Part shown: positions 10,502 through 18,914 of the stretch, piece after piece | Numbering within the stretch: position 1 is the first letter of the stretch | How the letters are laid out: every line of letters begins with the position of its first letter | Source of the DNA: Pseudomonas frederiksbergensis | GTDB taxonomy: Bacteria > Pseudomonadota > Gammaproteobacteria > Pseudomonadales > Pseudomonadaceae | Length of the DNA stretch: 64,000 nt | Direction: 5' to 3' | Assembly (NCBI RefSeq): GCF_001874645.1 | Contig: NZ_CP017886.1 | Coordinates: 2,728,001 to 2,792,000 of the forward strand | Made by a program: the position numbers and the translations under genes | Notes under the pieces: generated by a model | Databases searched by the model: none | Seen by the model: the letters and a program-made list of their open reading frames with translations, nothing else | What the model was told of the DNA's origin: nothing

Positions 10502-11388
10502 TGCGCCGACTCCTGCTCGGGTTTGTCACCGATGATCGACACGGTTGCAGTGCGCCCGGCGATCATGCGGAAATCTGCCGGCACGTCATCAAAGGCAATC
10601 CGCACCGGAATCCGCTGCGCCAACCGCACCCAGCTGAACGCCGGGTTAACGTTGGGCAGCAGGTTCGAACCGCTGCTGCGGTCACGGTCTTCGATGCCGG
10701 CGACGATGCTTTCGACATGCCCGCGCAACCGCGCACGGTCGCCGATCACGCGGATATCGACACCTTGGCCGACATGAATGCCGTCGAGTTTGGTTTCTTC
10801 GAAATAGCCGTCGATGTGGAAGGAATTGCTGTCCACCACCGACAACACCGGACGCCCGGCGGTGACGAACTCCTGAGCACGCGGTGCGCGGTCGTTGACG
10901 TAACCGTCCACCGGGCTGCGGATTACCGAGCGGTCGAGGTTGAGCTGGGCGCTGTCCACCGACACCTGAGCCTCCGACAACGCCACCTCGGCGCGGGCCA
11001 CCCGGGACTGGCTCTCTTCCAGTTGCTCGCCCGGCACCAGATTGCCCAGGCCACGGTTGCGCTTGGCTTCACGCTGCGCCTGAGCCAGGGTTTCCTGACG
11101 GTCGGCGACCGCCGCTTTGGCCTGGCGCAGCGCCAGTTTGAAACGGTCCGGGTCGATGCTGAACAGCACCTGGCCGCGTTTCACCCACTGGTTGTCACGC
11201 ACTTCCACTTGCTGGATCAGCCCGGAAACGTCCGGGGCGATCTGCACGATATCCGCACGAATGTGCCCGTCACGGGTCCACGGAGCGAACATGTAATACA
11301 TCACCATGCGCCAGACCACGACGACCGCGAAGGTCACCACCAACAGGGTCAACACCACACGGCCAAGGGTCAAAATAGGTTTTTTCAT
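10498..11388 (-). CDS. HlyD-family membrane fusion protein (AaeA/EmrA-like)
   Basis: Periplasmic adaptor linking the FUSC inner-membrane protein to the outer-membrane channel. A single N-terminal membrane helix (about 7-27) is followed by a lipoyl-like half (VSGLIQQVEVRDNQWVKRGQVL), a short coiled-coil hairpin and a beta-barrel domain with the FEETKLDGIHVGQGVDI segment. At 296 residues it matches AaeA-type adaptors. It overlaps its neighbours by 4 bp on both sides, so it is translated within the same operon. Confidence 0.9.
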   Translation of the reverse strand: MKKPILTLGRVVLTLLVVTFAVVVVWRMVMYYMFAPWTRDGHIRADIVQIAPDVSGLIQQVEVRDNQWVKRGQVLFSIDPDRFKLALRQAKAAVADRQETLAQAQREAKRNRGLGNLVPGEQLEESQSRVARAEVALSEAQVSVDSAQLNLDRSVIRSPVDGYVNDRAPRAQEFVTAGRPVLSVVDSNSFHIDGYFEETKLDGIHVGQGVDIRVIGDRARLRGHVESIVAGIEDRDRSSGSNLLPNVNPAFSWVRLAQRIPVRIAFDDVPADFRMIAGRTATVSIIGDKPEQESAQ

Positions 11389-11594
11389 GTCATCAGGTAT
11401 CGACTGAGTGAGTCCACGGCACCGAGCAGCAAGGCGTAAAGACCCACGTTGAACAATGCCCGGTGCCAGACCAGACGATAAAAGTGCAGGCGCGTCAGTA
11501 ACCCGTGCACCACCAGGTACAGCACGTACGTAATGCCCATCAGCACCAGCAACGTGGGCAGGAACACCCCGCTGATGTCCAGATCACCAATCAT
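11385..11594 (-). CDS. DUF1656 small membrane protein (AaeX-like)
   Basis: A protein of 69 residues with two hydrophobic helices and the start MIGDLDISGVFLPTLLV, which is characteristic of DUF1656/AaeX proteins found next to FUSC permeases and HlyD adaptors. Its exact role is unknown; it is probably a small subunit of the pump in the inner membrane. The 4-bp overlaps on both sides support co-translation. Confidence 0.85.
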   Translation of the reverse strand: MIGDLDISGVFLPTLLVLMGITYVLYLVVHGLLTRLHFYRLVWHRALFNVGLYALLLGAVDSLSRYLMT

Positions 11595-13672
11595 AAAGGC
11601 GCTCCATCGATACCCTGGGGAAACCGTTCATCGGCCTCGCTGCCGCCGATGAACTCCACGCCCGGCAACAGCGCCAGACGCAGACCGGCGAGGGCGTGCA
11701 GGAGGTGCAGGCGGGTTTCGCCGTCACCTTGCAGGCCTTGGCCATTGAGTGCGCGCCGAGTGCGATCCAGGGTCATCAGCAACGGCGCCGGGGCAGGCAG
11801 ACGTTCGCCGGCCTTGAGACAGGCCTTGAAGTATTCGCCGACCTCGGCCACCACCTGACGCAGCAAGATATTCGGCACACCCGACACCCGTGGCGCATAG
11901 GCCAACAAATCCAGCAGGTTCAGCGCCACGCGCACTTCGCGCAGCGCTATACCCGTGTCCTGACCGGTCATCGCCAGACGCGGCAAATGCTGCATCAGCC
12001 GATCGAGCATTTGCACACCCAAATGCCGGTGTTCAGCGAGGTTCGCCGGTTCAGTCATGCCGACGATGTCGCGCCAGCTGAAACGGGTCAGACGCTTGGC
12101 CGCCAGCTCCGAACCAAAGGGCCGCGCCACTAGTGTCCAGATGAAGGCAAACAACAAGCCGATGGGCCCGGCGAGGTTGGCGTTGGCGAAACTCAAAAAG
12201 TCCGCGTCGTAGGCGCCCTGGATGCTGATAAAGGACGAGGTGTTGACGATGGTCAGCAGCATGCCGAGGTAAAAACGCGGTTGTACGGTCAGTGTGCCGA
12301 CGCAGATAAACGGTATGGCGAACGCCAGCACCAGCATCGGGAAGTCATGCAGGTTCGGCAGGATCAAAAACAGATAAAGGCTGGCGAACAGCACCGACAT
12401 CGCGGTCCAGAAAAAGAACCGGTAAATCTGTGGCGCCGGATCGTCCATCGCGGCGAAAAAGCTGCACGCCACCGCAGCCAGAATCACCGCACTGCCGCCG
12501 TCGGTCCAGCCGAGCAGAATCCACAGCACCGAGGCGACGATGATTGCCAGCACCGTCGACGCCGCCGAATACAGCATCAGCCCACGGTCGAGAAAAGGTG
12601 TCAGCCGGCCCAGCCGCCAATGGCGGTAGACCGCACGCCAGTTGTCCTGGCTTTCACAGCGAATCGCTTCTTGCAGGCTGCGCAGGTCTTGCCACAAATC
12701 GATCCATTCACCCAGGCGATACAGCGCGTTGGAAAACAGCAATGGCTTGCGATCATCCAGGGCATCAAAGCTCGGTTGCAAGGCTTCGAGTTGATGACGC
12801 AGTGCTTGCCAGCGCTCGACCGAAGCGTCTGTGCGGTCGAGCCAATCAATGGTCGCGGCCAGCAGCGGCGCGAATTTATCCACCAGCTCAGGGGTGCGCC
12901 GCTGCAAGGCATACAGCGCATCGTCCAGCGCATCCACCACCGGCAGCAGGTGAATCATTCGCCCGCGCAGTTCTTTGGTGTTGCGCACGGTTTGCGGCCG
13001 CGCACCTTCGTGGGGCAACTGACCGATCATCAACTCAAGGGAGTTGAAGGTCGCAACCATCGACGCGCGCAAGGCGCTGACTTCGTCAGGCTGCACGTTG
13101 CGGGTCAGGAAGCGCTGGCTGTAGGTCACCGCATCGCTGAACCACTTGCTCACCGCATCATCGAATACCGGTGCCAGCCGCCGTGGCCAGAACATACTGC
13201 CGACCACCGCCGCGCAGACGATGCCGAGAAAGATCTCTTCGGTCCGCGCTTCCGCCACGTCCCACACCGCCAGCGGGTTATCCACCACCGGCAGAGCGAT
13301 TAGCGGCAAGGTGTAGCCGGCGAGCATCAGCGCGTAGTTATTGGCGGTGCGCAAATGCATGGACAGAAACAGCAGGATGCCGGTCCACAGCGCGATGACC
13401 AGCACCAGCACATACGGGCTCTGGACGAACATCGGCACAAACAGCAGCGCAGCCGCCGCACCGGTAAAGGTGCCGATGGCGCGGTACAACGCCTTGGAAC
13501 TGGTCGGCCCGACGAACGGGCTGGAAACGATGTACACCGTGGCCATCGCCCAATACGGACGCGGCATTTGCATGAGCATGGCGATGTACAACGCGATCAT
13601 CGATGCGGCGAAGGTGCGTACGCCGTAGAACCAGTCGCGGGCCGGCGGTATGCCGCTAAAAAATCCGTTCAC
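11591..13672 (-). CDS. FUSC-family inner-membrane efflux protein (AaeB-like)
   Basis: Inner-membrane transporter of the aromatic acid exporter/fusaric acid resistance type. The 693 residues contain two clusters of membrane helices, about 20-165 and about 355-510, separated and followed by cytoplasmic helical regions; this duplicated architecture is typical of FUSC proteins. It should work with the adjoining DUF1656, HlyD and outer-membrane proteins and be controlled by the upstream MarR gene. The substrate (often aromatic carboxylates or antibiotics in this family) is not predictable. Confidence 0.9.
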   Translation of the reverse strand: MNGFFSGIPPARDWFYGVRTFAASMIALYIAMLMQMPRPYWAMATVYIVSSPFVGPTSSKALYRAIGTFTGAAAALLFVPMFVQSPYVLVLVIALWTGILLFLSMHLRTANNYALMLAGYTLPLIALPVVDNPLAVWDVAEARTEEIFLGIVCAAVVGSMFWPRRLAPVFDDAVSKWFSDAVTYSQRFLTRNVQPDEVSALRASMVATFNSLELMIGQLPHEGARPQTVRNTKELRGRMIHLLPVVDALDDALYALQRRTPELVDKFAPLLAATIDWLDRTDASVERWQALRHQLEALQPSFDALDDRKPLLFSNALYRLGEWIDLWQDLRSLQEAIRCESQDNWRAVYRHWRLGRLTPFLDRGLMLYSAASTVLAIIVASVLWILLGWTDGGSAVILAAVACSFFAAMDDPAPQIYRFFFWTAMSVLFASLYLFLILPNLHDFPMLVLAFAIPFICVGTLTVQPRFYLGMLLTIVNTSSFISIQGAYDADFLSFANANLAGPIGLLFAFIWTLVARPFGSELAAKRLTRFSWRDIVGMTEPANLAEHRHLGVQMLDRLMQHLPRLAMTGQDTGIALREVRVALNLLDLLAYAPRVSGVPNILLRQVVAEVGEYFKACLKAGERLPAPAPLLMTLDRTRRALNGQGLQGDGETRLHLLHALAGLRLALLPGVEFIGGSEADERFPQGIDGAPL

Positions 13673-14127
13673 GATGGGGTCACCGGTAACGGCTGCTCCG
13701 CCACCTCGAACGCGCGAATCACCCGCAGCGCCGCCTCCAGATCCGCCGGATCGATGCCTTCGAGCACCTCACGGCGCAAGCGCACCAACTCGGCTTCTAC
13801 CGCTTGCACCAGCTCACGACCGCTGTCGGTGAGGCTCAGGCACTTGGCGCGACGATCAAGGGGATCTTCGGCGCGGCAGACATACCCGGCCTGGCACAAC
13901 TGATCGAGCAAACGCACCAGCGACGGACTCTCCATCCCCGCCGCCTGCGCCACCGTCACCTGCCGCACACCCTCGCCCAAACGCCCGATCATCAACAACG
14001 GAACGGCGCAGGCTTCGGAAATACCGTAGTTGACCAGCGTGGTCTGGCAGATTTTCCGCCAATGCCGCGCGGCCACCACCATGGCACTGCTGATGTTCAT
14101 CTGAAGGGCGTCGAGGGTCTGGGACAC
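13669..14127 (-). CDS. MarR-family transcriptional regulator of the efflux operon
   Basis: A winged-helix regulator of 152 residues. The centre has the MarR pattern: a recognition region VAQAAGMESPSLVRLLDQL followed by the wing AEDPLDRRAKCLSLTDSGREL. It starts with GTG at 14127 without a clear ribosome site; M10 at 14100 is the alternative. It is the first gene of the operon and overlaps the FUSC start by 4 bp. MarR proteins usually repress their own operon until a phenolic ligand binds, and a matching palindrome lies 20 bases upstream. Confidence 0.9.
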   Translation of the reverse strand: MSQTLDALQMNISSAMVVAARHWRKICQTTLVNYGISEACAVPLLMIGRLGEGVRQVTVAQAAGMESPSLVRLLDQLCQAGYVCRAEDPLDRRAKCLSLTDSGRELVQAVEAELVRLRREVLEGIDPADLEAALRVIRAFEVAEQPLPVTPS

Positions 14128-14146
14128 GGGGAAATTCGCACACTGT

Positions 14147-14160
14147 TAGTTTGCTAACTA
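14147..14160. promoter_or_regulatory. Probable MarR operator
   Basis: Inverted repeat TAGTT-TGCT-AACTA just upstream of the marR-like GTG start. MarR/SlyA-type proteins bind short palindromes of this TAG...CTA type, so this is the likely autoregulatory site. The assignment rests on position and symmetry only. Confidence 0.55.
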
Positions 14161-14323
14161 TCAATATCGCATTGGCGGGGAAATTCAGTCAAGTTTTGAA
14201 ACAATTCTCTGGTCATTGCCGCAACGGTATCGAGCGACCCTGAGATTACGAACGGTAGCTAGGTTTTCACTGCTACGTCGGCACAGAAGCCCAAAGCAGC
14301 CAGATCAAGAGGGAAACTACCTG

Positions 14324-14506
14324 ATGGACATCAAACCTATCCAAAGCGATGAGGACCTTGCGAACGCACTTTCGCGAATCGAGCAGTTATGGGGTGCGGC
14401 GCTGACATCGCCAGAGGGCAATGAGCTGGAGGCATTAGCGACGCTCGTCAAAATTTATGAGGACGAGCATATGAGCATTCCCGCGCCTTGCGCGGGAATG
14501 CTCTGA
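14324..14506 (+). pseudogene. Truncated HigA-like antitoxin remnant
   Basis: The frame starts MDIKPIQSDEDLANAL and continues to about YEDEH. That is the N-terminal block common to HigA-type antitoxins (MDIKPI...EALxxIExL...TPEGxxLxxLxTLVxxYEExH). After about 49 residues similarity stops and the frame runs through a perfect hairpin (14473-14503) to a stop, so the helix-turn-helix DNA-binding part is missing. A GAGGG lies about 11 bases before the ATG. No HigB-like toxin frame is visible upstream. I read it as a decayed toxin-antitoxin relic. Confidence 0.65.
14473..14503. terminator. Perfect 13-bp hairpin, possible terminator
   Basis: GAGCATTCCCGCG and its exact complement flank a 5-base loop. 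No T run follows on either strand, so it may be a REP-like hairpin rather than a true intrinsic terminator. It cuts off the antitoxin remnant. Confidence 0.45.
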
Positions 14507-14513
14507 AACGACC

Positions 14514-14571
14514 TCAGCTCGCTTGCACCGCGTGTGCTGCCAGGCGGTGTTGCAGCTCGTGCGTTGATCAG
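14514..14571 (-). pseudogene. Remnant of a second DUF6124 gene
   Basis: Read on the minus strand this stretch encodes ELQHRLAAHAVQAS then stop, nearly the same as the C-terminus ELQHRLAAQAAQAT of the intact DUF6124 gene at 14825. Just upstream it keeps CTGATCAACGC, which in the intact gene encodes LINA, but the roughly 40 bases between are gone. The remnant ends exactly where the 33-bp inverted repeat element begins. Confidence 0.6.
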
Positions 14572-14729
14572 TAGCAGCTGCCGAGCCTGCGAGGCTGCGT
14601 TCGAGGACGAAGTCCTCGCAAATTCTGAGCCCTCGGTTTGCCTGAAGGAATGCGTTGCCTGATTCGACGACTGCTTCGCCCGAGCGCGGACCGAGCCGAA
14701 CGCAGCCTCGCAGGCTCGGCAGCTGCTAC
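14571..14729. mobile_element. 159-bp element with perfect 33-bp terminal inverted repeats (MITE/BIME-like)
   Basis: Positions 14571-14603 and 14697-14729 are exact reverse complements over 33 bp (GTAGCAGCTGCCGAGC... inwards), with 93 bp between them. The interior holds a small hairpin GAGGAC-GAA-GTCCTC and no gene. The organisation fits a non-autonomous miniature element or paired REP unit. I see no clear target-site duplication. Confidence 0.6.
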
Positions 14730-14778
14730 GGGAGTAGTCCTGCACCGTATTTCAACGTTGCGTAGGCCTGGGAACAGA

Positions 14779-14814
14779 ATGCTCCACGTTCAGATTGAAT
14801 CTGACGCGGAGCAT
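14779..14814 (-). terminator. Imperfect hairpin downstream of DUF6124
   Basis: ATGCTCC...AGATT pairs with AATCTG...GGAGCAT with one mismatch and one bulge. It lies 10 bases past the DUF6124 stop and probably ends that transcript. It lacks a strong T run. Confidence 0.45.
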
Positions 14815-14824
14815 CGTTATCGCA

Positions 14825-15103
14825 TCAGGTCGCTTGTGCAGCTTGTGCGGCCAAGCGGTGTTGCAGCTCTTCCATCAAATCCAGCCCATCGCGCAATGAC
14901 ACGTACGCGGCGTTGATCAGGCGGTAGAAGTCTTTGTCATTGAGATCGCGCAGGGTGATCGAGGTTAGGGTTTCCAGCAGATCGGTGCCGATGCGCACAC
15001 GGCTACAGGCAGTTTCGTGGAGAAAATGGGTTGGTGCGAGGATGTTGTAGGCCAAAACGCAGGCGGGGGTTGGGTTGGTTGTCAGTGGACGATACGGGTG
15101 CAT
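14825..15103 (-). CDS. DUF6124 family small protein
   Basis: A protein of 92 residues of the DUF6124 type that I associate with Pseudomonas; function unknown. The N-terminus is variable and proline-rich. The C-terminal half (LETLTSITLRDLNDKDFYRLINAAYVSL...) is helical and ends in ELQHRLAAQAAQAT. A GGAG lies about 11 bases before the ATG. No signal peptide or membrane helix is visible. A degenerate second copy of its C-terminus is 250 bases downstream, so the gene was once duplicated here. Confidence 0.7.
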   Translation of the reverse strand: MHPYRPLTTNPTPACVLAYNILAPTHFLHETACSRVRIGTDLLETLTSITLRDLNDKDFYRLINAAYVSLRDGLDLMEELQHRLAAQAAQAT

Positions 15104-15360
15104 AAGAGATGAACTCCAGAATGGTGAAATTATTCACCACCCTCCGTCGCCAAACGGGATAGGTGGCAACTGTACGCAGGTTGGCGAACCGGTCACCATC
15201 CAAAACCGGCAGACCCGAAGGTCTCCCGCGCACAGCCGCCATAAAACGAATCGCCAGCACCGAAAAACATGCACAGCAATGGTTCAGACGCTATTGCGCG
15301 GAGGTGAATAGGATCGCCAAATCCTGTCGCCGATGTGCGGCGACGTGGCGAACTATAGGG
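15104..15360 (-). other. Hairpin-rich leader upstream of the DUF6124 gene
   Basis: No gene is supported here. The sequence contains a perfect 16-bp palindrome GGTGAAATTATTCACC (15123-15138) 20 bases before the DUF6124 ATG, a tetraloop hairpin AGACC-CGAA-GGTCT (15211-15224), CCGGT...ACCGG, and nested TCGCC/GGCGA repeats near 15314-15350. This suggests a structured 5' leader or operator region. The minus-strand frame that crosses it looks like a shadow. Confidence 0.4.
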
Positions 15361-15630
15361 GGGCGTTTCGGGGTTCGCAACCTAGCGGGAGAGCTTAGGA
15401 TTTTTCTTCGGGTCTTTTAGTCCATTCGTACGCCGCAGCCTTGGATAACCTTGATCACAGCTAGCTCACTCATGCTGACTAGCAAGCCAAAAGATCGCAG
15501 CCTTCGGCAGCTCCTACGGATTTGCGTACGGGTTCGACTGCTCGGCGTAGGAGCTGCCGCAGGCTGCGATCTTGGCGATCCTGCACGCGCCGAACGTCTG
15601 CGGCTTACGTCGAAGTGCCGTGTATTTCTC
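15361..15630. other. Intergenic stretch containing a REP element
   Basis: No coding sequence is supported. The only recognisable feature is the REP inverted repeat at 15491-15572. Confidence 0.6.
15491..15572. repeat. REP-type inverted repeat, copy 2
   Basis: Arms AAGATCGCAGCC(T)TCGGCAGCTCCTACG and CGTAGGAGCTGCCGCAGGCTGCGATCTT pair almost perfectly around a central spacer. Same family as the copies near 8236, 34602 and 46286. Confidence 0.8.
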
Positions 15631-15888
15631 TTAACTGACCGGCATTCCCCCCCGCCCCTTCCTCAGCAGCACATCCAGTTGATCCACCACCTCAGTCCAA
15701 TCGGAATCGTCGAGGATGTCCTCACGCAGAAAATCCGCCTGGCATTTGGTCCAGAAGAACGCGTCGGCCAGGTGCAGTCCGGGTTTCAAGGGTGAGTGGG
15801 TGGCGATGAATTTGTCGATGCTTTCGGCGTCGTCGGGCAGGCCGAGTTGTTTGAACAGGTTGGGGAGGCTGTGGGTGGGTGACTCCAT
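15631..15888 (-). CDS. DUF2789 family protein
   Basis: A small cytoplasmic protein of 85 residues and unknown function. It begins MESPTHSLPNLFKQLGLPDD and has the compact helical pattern of DUF2789 proteins, including KFIATHSPLKPGLHLADAFFW. The ATG at 15888 is supported by AGGAG 10 bases upstream; the longer frame reaching 16218 has no such support and runs into the neighbouring gene. It follows the YbaK-like gene by about 98 bases on the same strand. Confidence 0.8.
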   Translation of the reverse strand: MESPTHSLPNLFKQLGLPDDAESIDKFIATHSPLKPGLHLADAFFWTKCQADFLREDILDDSDWTEVVDQLDVLLRKGRGGMPVS

Positions 15889-15986
15889 GGGGGTTGGCTC
15901 CTGAGTTGTTTGGGGGGAGGCCGGGGACTGCTGCGCAGTCCATCGCGGGCAAGCCACGCTCCCACAGTGGGGGCGTGGCCACCAGG

Positions 15987-16448
15987 CTACTGACTCAGCT
16001 CGCACACTTCGGCATGGGGCACCATTTTCAGGTACTGGTCCATGCTCAAGTGCACGAGGTTGTTGTGGTTGCCGGCTTCGACGTAGATCTCTTTCTGGCG
16101 GGTCAGCAACGGGTCGATGACCATGTCCAGGCCATAGGATTCGCCCAAGGCCGGAACCGCACCGCGTTCGCAGTCGTTGAACAGGTGGGCCAGGGTGCTT
16201 TCGCGGGTGACTTGCCATTCGCCGCTGCCGCGTACCTTGGTCAGGTCCAGATGCCGGCTGGCCGGCAGGACGGCCATCAGGTAGTGGCCGTGACGGTCGT
16301 CGAGGATCACCGATTTCGCCACGCGCTCAGCAGGAATGCCCGCCACCCGGGCGGTTTCCAGGCTGCTGGCCGAATGCGGGTGAGTGACCACGTCAAATTC
16401 GCAGTGCGCCTCTTCCAGGCTGCGCTGCACGGTTCTTGCCATACGCAT
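15987..16448 (-). CDS. YbaK/EbsC-family aminoacyl-tRNA deacylase
   Basis: A 153-residue single-domain protein of the YbaK/ProX superfamily, which hydrolyses mischarged aminoacyl-tRNAs in the cytoplasm. Visible family features are the substrate-site lysine segment AGIPAERVAKSVIL, the strand GHYLMAVLPASRHLDL and the GAVPALGESYGLDMVID core ending in the conserved G-ES. The start at 16448 is set by GAGG 6 bases upstream; a second ATG two codons later is possible. Which tRNA it edits is not predictable. It diverges from the nfeD-like gene. Confidence 0.85.
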   Translation of the reverse strand: MRMARTVQRSLEEAHCEFDVVTHPHSASSLETARVAGIPAERVAKSVILDDRHGHYLMAVLPASRHLDLTKVRGSGEWQVTRESTLAHLFNDCERGAVPALGESYGLDMVIDPLLTRQKEIYVEAGNHNNLVHLSMDQYLKMVPHAEVCELSQ

Positions 16449-16662
16449 GATGCACCTCAGTGTCCGTCGCCAGGCGGGCGGACGATGGTTAAACAGGTTG
16501 GCGTCTCCTCTAAAGTCTAGGCCTACTGCCGGCGCCCGGCGATAAATCTGCTCACTGGAGACCTGCAAAAACTGATCAAAATTCGTTCAACCCAAGGCTC
16601 AACTAGACTATAAGCAGGGCCACTGTGTGGCTCGCAGACGGATGACTCTCCTGGAGGGTCAA

Positions 16663-17199
16663 GTGAACACTCGCGGGTGGTGTGCAGTTGCACTGTTGTT
16701 GGGGTTGAGTGGGTCGGTTTTCGCGGCAGACACTGTCGTGCTGATTGTCCCCAACCCACTCGGCGTCTGGCTGATGATGTTTGGTATTGCGTTCATCGTG
16801 GCCGAGGCGGTGCTGCCCAACTATGGCGTGGTCGGGCTGGGCGGCATTTTGATGTTTGTGATCGGCGCAGTGATTCTGAGCAATGCCGATGTCCCCACGC
16901 CACTGATCATCGGTCTTGGACTGATCAGCGCCCTGCTGTTGGTCGCGTTGCTGATCCATGCCCTGAAAACCCGACCGCGCCACATCGTCAGCGGCGATGC
17001 CGGGCTGCTCGGCAGCGTCACGCAGGTGACCGCGTTGCAGGACCACAACACGCATAAGGGCTGGGTGCATTTGCAAGGCGAACGCTGGCAGGTGCACTGC
17101 AAGGCACCCTTGCATCCCGGGCAACGGGTGCGAGTGGTGGCGCGCAAAGGAACGCTGCTGGAAGTGGCCGCGGCTGACGCGGCGCCGCAAGGAGAATGA
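16663..17199 (+). CDS. NfeD-family membrane protein
   Basis: A signal-like N-terminus ([21 protein letters not shown]) is followed by about four membrane helices (about 28-110) and a C-terminal OB-fold domain ([14 protein letters not shown]...[11 protein letters not shown]). This is the short NfeD type that partners SPFH proteins in membrane microdomains. I chose the GTG at 16663 because GGAGG lies 5 bases upstream; an ATG at 16642 is the alternative. Its stop overlaps the start region of the SPFH gene, showing an operon. Confidence 0.85.
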   Translation: MNTRGWCAVALLLGLSGSVFAADTVVLIVPNPLGVWLMMFGIAFIVAEAVLPNYGVVGLGGILMFVIGAVILSNADVPTPLIIGLGLISALLLVALLIHALKTRPRHIVSGDAGLLGSVTQVTALQDHNTHKGWVHLQGERWQVHCKAPLHPGQRVRVVARKGTLLEVAAADAAPQGE

Positions 17200-17201
17200 T
17201 C

Positions 17202-17960
17202 ATGGGTCTGCAACTGGGTTTTGCCGCGCTGCTGGTGCTGCTGATTGCACTGGCAGGATCGACCTTCCGCATCCTGCGCGAATACGAGCGCGGCGTGGTG
17301 TTCCAGCTCGGACGCTTCTGGCAGGTCAAGGGCCCGGGGCTGATCCTGTTGATTCCGGTGGTCCAGCAAATGGTTCGGGTCGATTTGCGGACCGTGGTGC
17401 TCGACGTACCGCCGCAAGACGTGATCACCCGCGACAACGTCTCGGTGAAGGTCAACGCGGTGTTGTACTTCCGTGTGCTCGATTCACAAAAAGCGATCAT
17501 CCAGGTCGAAGACTTCCTCATGGCCACCAGCCAACTGGCGCAAACCACCTTGCGCGCGGTGCTCGGTAAACATGAACTGGACGAGCTGCTGGCCGAACGC
17601 GAACGCTTGAACTTCGACATCCAGCAAGTGCTGGACGCCCAGACGGATGCCTGGGGGATCAAGGTCGCCAACGTCGAGATCAAACACGTCGACCTCAACG
17701 AGTCGATGATCCGCGCCATTGCCAAACAGGCCGAAGCCGAACGTGAACGGCGGGCGAAAGTGATCCACGCCGAAGGTGAGTTGCAGGCCTCGGAAAAACT
17801 CATGCAAGCCGCCGAGATGCTCGGCCGCCAGCCCGGCGCCATGCAATTGCGCTATATGCAGACCCTGAGTTTGATTGCCGGCGACAAGAGCTCGACCATT
17901 GTCTTTCCGCTGCCGATCGAGTTGCTCAAAGGCATGGCGGATTTGTCGTCGAAGAATTGA
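17202..17960 (+). CDS. SPFH/stomatin-like (slipin) protein
   Basis: An N-terminal membrane helix (about 3-22) precedes an SPFH domain beginning [26 protein letters not shown]. Next comes the conserved [22 protein letters not shown] and then a charged coiled-coil ([18 protein letters not shown]). This is the slipin branch that works with NfeD proteins as a membrane scaffold or in membrane quality control. AAGGAG precedes the second ATG (17202) by 7 bases, so I use that rather than 17196. Its 3' end overlaps the convergent sulfotransferase gene by about 35 bases. Confidence 0.9.
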   Translation: MGLQLGFAALLVLLIALAGSTFRILREYERGVVFQLGRFWQVKGPGLILLIPVVQQMVRVDLRTVVLDVPPQDVITRDNVSVKVNAVLYFRVLDSQKAIIQVEDFLMATSQLAQTTLRAVLGKHELDELLAERERLNFDIQQVLDAQTDAWGIKVANVEIKHVDLNESMIRAIAKQAEAERERRAKVIHAEGELQASEKLMQAAEMLGRQPGAMQLRYMQTLSLIAGDKSSTIVFPLPIELLKGMADLSSKN

Positions 17961-18914
17961 GGTCGTGTCGTAGCTGCTCTAACGCTGCGTAAGGCCCGCG
18001 CGTCCAAAGCTTTATGCGCTCCCTGAGCAGCGCCGAGGCTTCTCGCTGCTTGCCTTCGCCGTCGGCCACAAACGTTTCGGCCGGTTGCTTGGCGTGCTGA
18101 TTCACGGTGCTGAACACCTGGGTCCGCTGCTCGGCATCCAGCGCAAAAAACGCGGCCAAACGCCCCTCCATCGCTCCCGGCAACTCACGATAATTGACCG
18201 CCATCCCGGCAAATTCATGGCAATGTTCAACGCCCAATTGCAGCAGTTTTCCCAAGCGCCGGGCGATGAAGTCTTCTCGCCCCTCGAATGCCGCCCCATC
18301 GTCCAATGCGCTGGCGCCGATTAGCCCCGGCACCATGTGCAGGCCCGGACGACGCAGGTGGGAAACGGCGATTTCCAGCGGATCGCGGTAGACAAACAGC
18401 CAGGGCGTGTCAGGAAAACACTCGCGCAACCGCTTCAACTCACCGATGTTCCAGGCGTCCAGTTTGATCACCAAACGTTGTTCCCCCCTAGGCGCCGCTG
18501 ACCGTAGGCCGAGAGCAAACCGCGAATTGCCGCGTTGCGTTCTGCGGGCGGCAGTGTGCTGCGCAGCAGGGCATCCAGTGGCGGTGGTTCGGAAATGACG
18601 ATGTGGCTGTCGAGTTGCGCCAGCATCTGGCTGATCAACGTCGAGCCGCAGCGTGAGGCGTGAAAAATCAACGCACTCGGCGCCAGCCCCGGGCTGATCG
18701 TCTGCCAATCACTCAGCATGCTCAGCGGCGTTTGACGCCGGAAGGCCTGGTTGAATGGCAGGTACAGCGCTTCGTCCACCGCGTCGCGGAAAAATGGCTG
18801 ACGCAAGGGTTTATCACCGAACCAGCACCAATCGACCCGCCATTCTCCAGCCTGCTGCCAGACACGAATCGGCAACCAGCCGTCGAGGTTCAGGTGCTCC
18901 ATTGTTCGTTCCAT
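17926..18914 (-). pseudogene. Sulfotransferase, frameshifted in a G run
   Basis: Two minus-strand frames together make one PAPS-dependent sulfotransferase of about 330 residues. Frame one (18914-18468) has the 5'-phosphosulfate loop FHASRCGSTLISQML. Frame two continues from GEQRLVIKLDAWN and holds the 3'-phosphate motif VYRDPLEIAVSHL. The switch falls in a run of six G (18483-18488 as C on the plus strand); seven or four G would join the halves as RRLGG-EQRLVIK. It may be a real mutation, a phase-variable tract or a sequencing error. It is last in the operon, overlaps the hydroxylase gene and converges on the SPFH gene. Confidence 0.75.

Noticed and set aside
15003..15260. Minus-strand 85-residue frame overlapping the DUF6124 gene start
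   Set aside because: It has no ribosome site and overlaps the better supported DUF6124 frame; its apparent conservation is more likely due to the structured leader.
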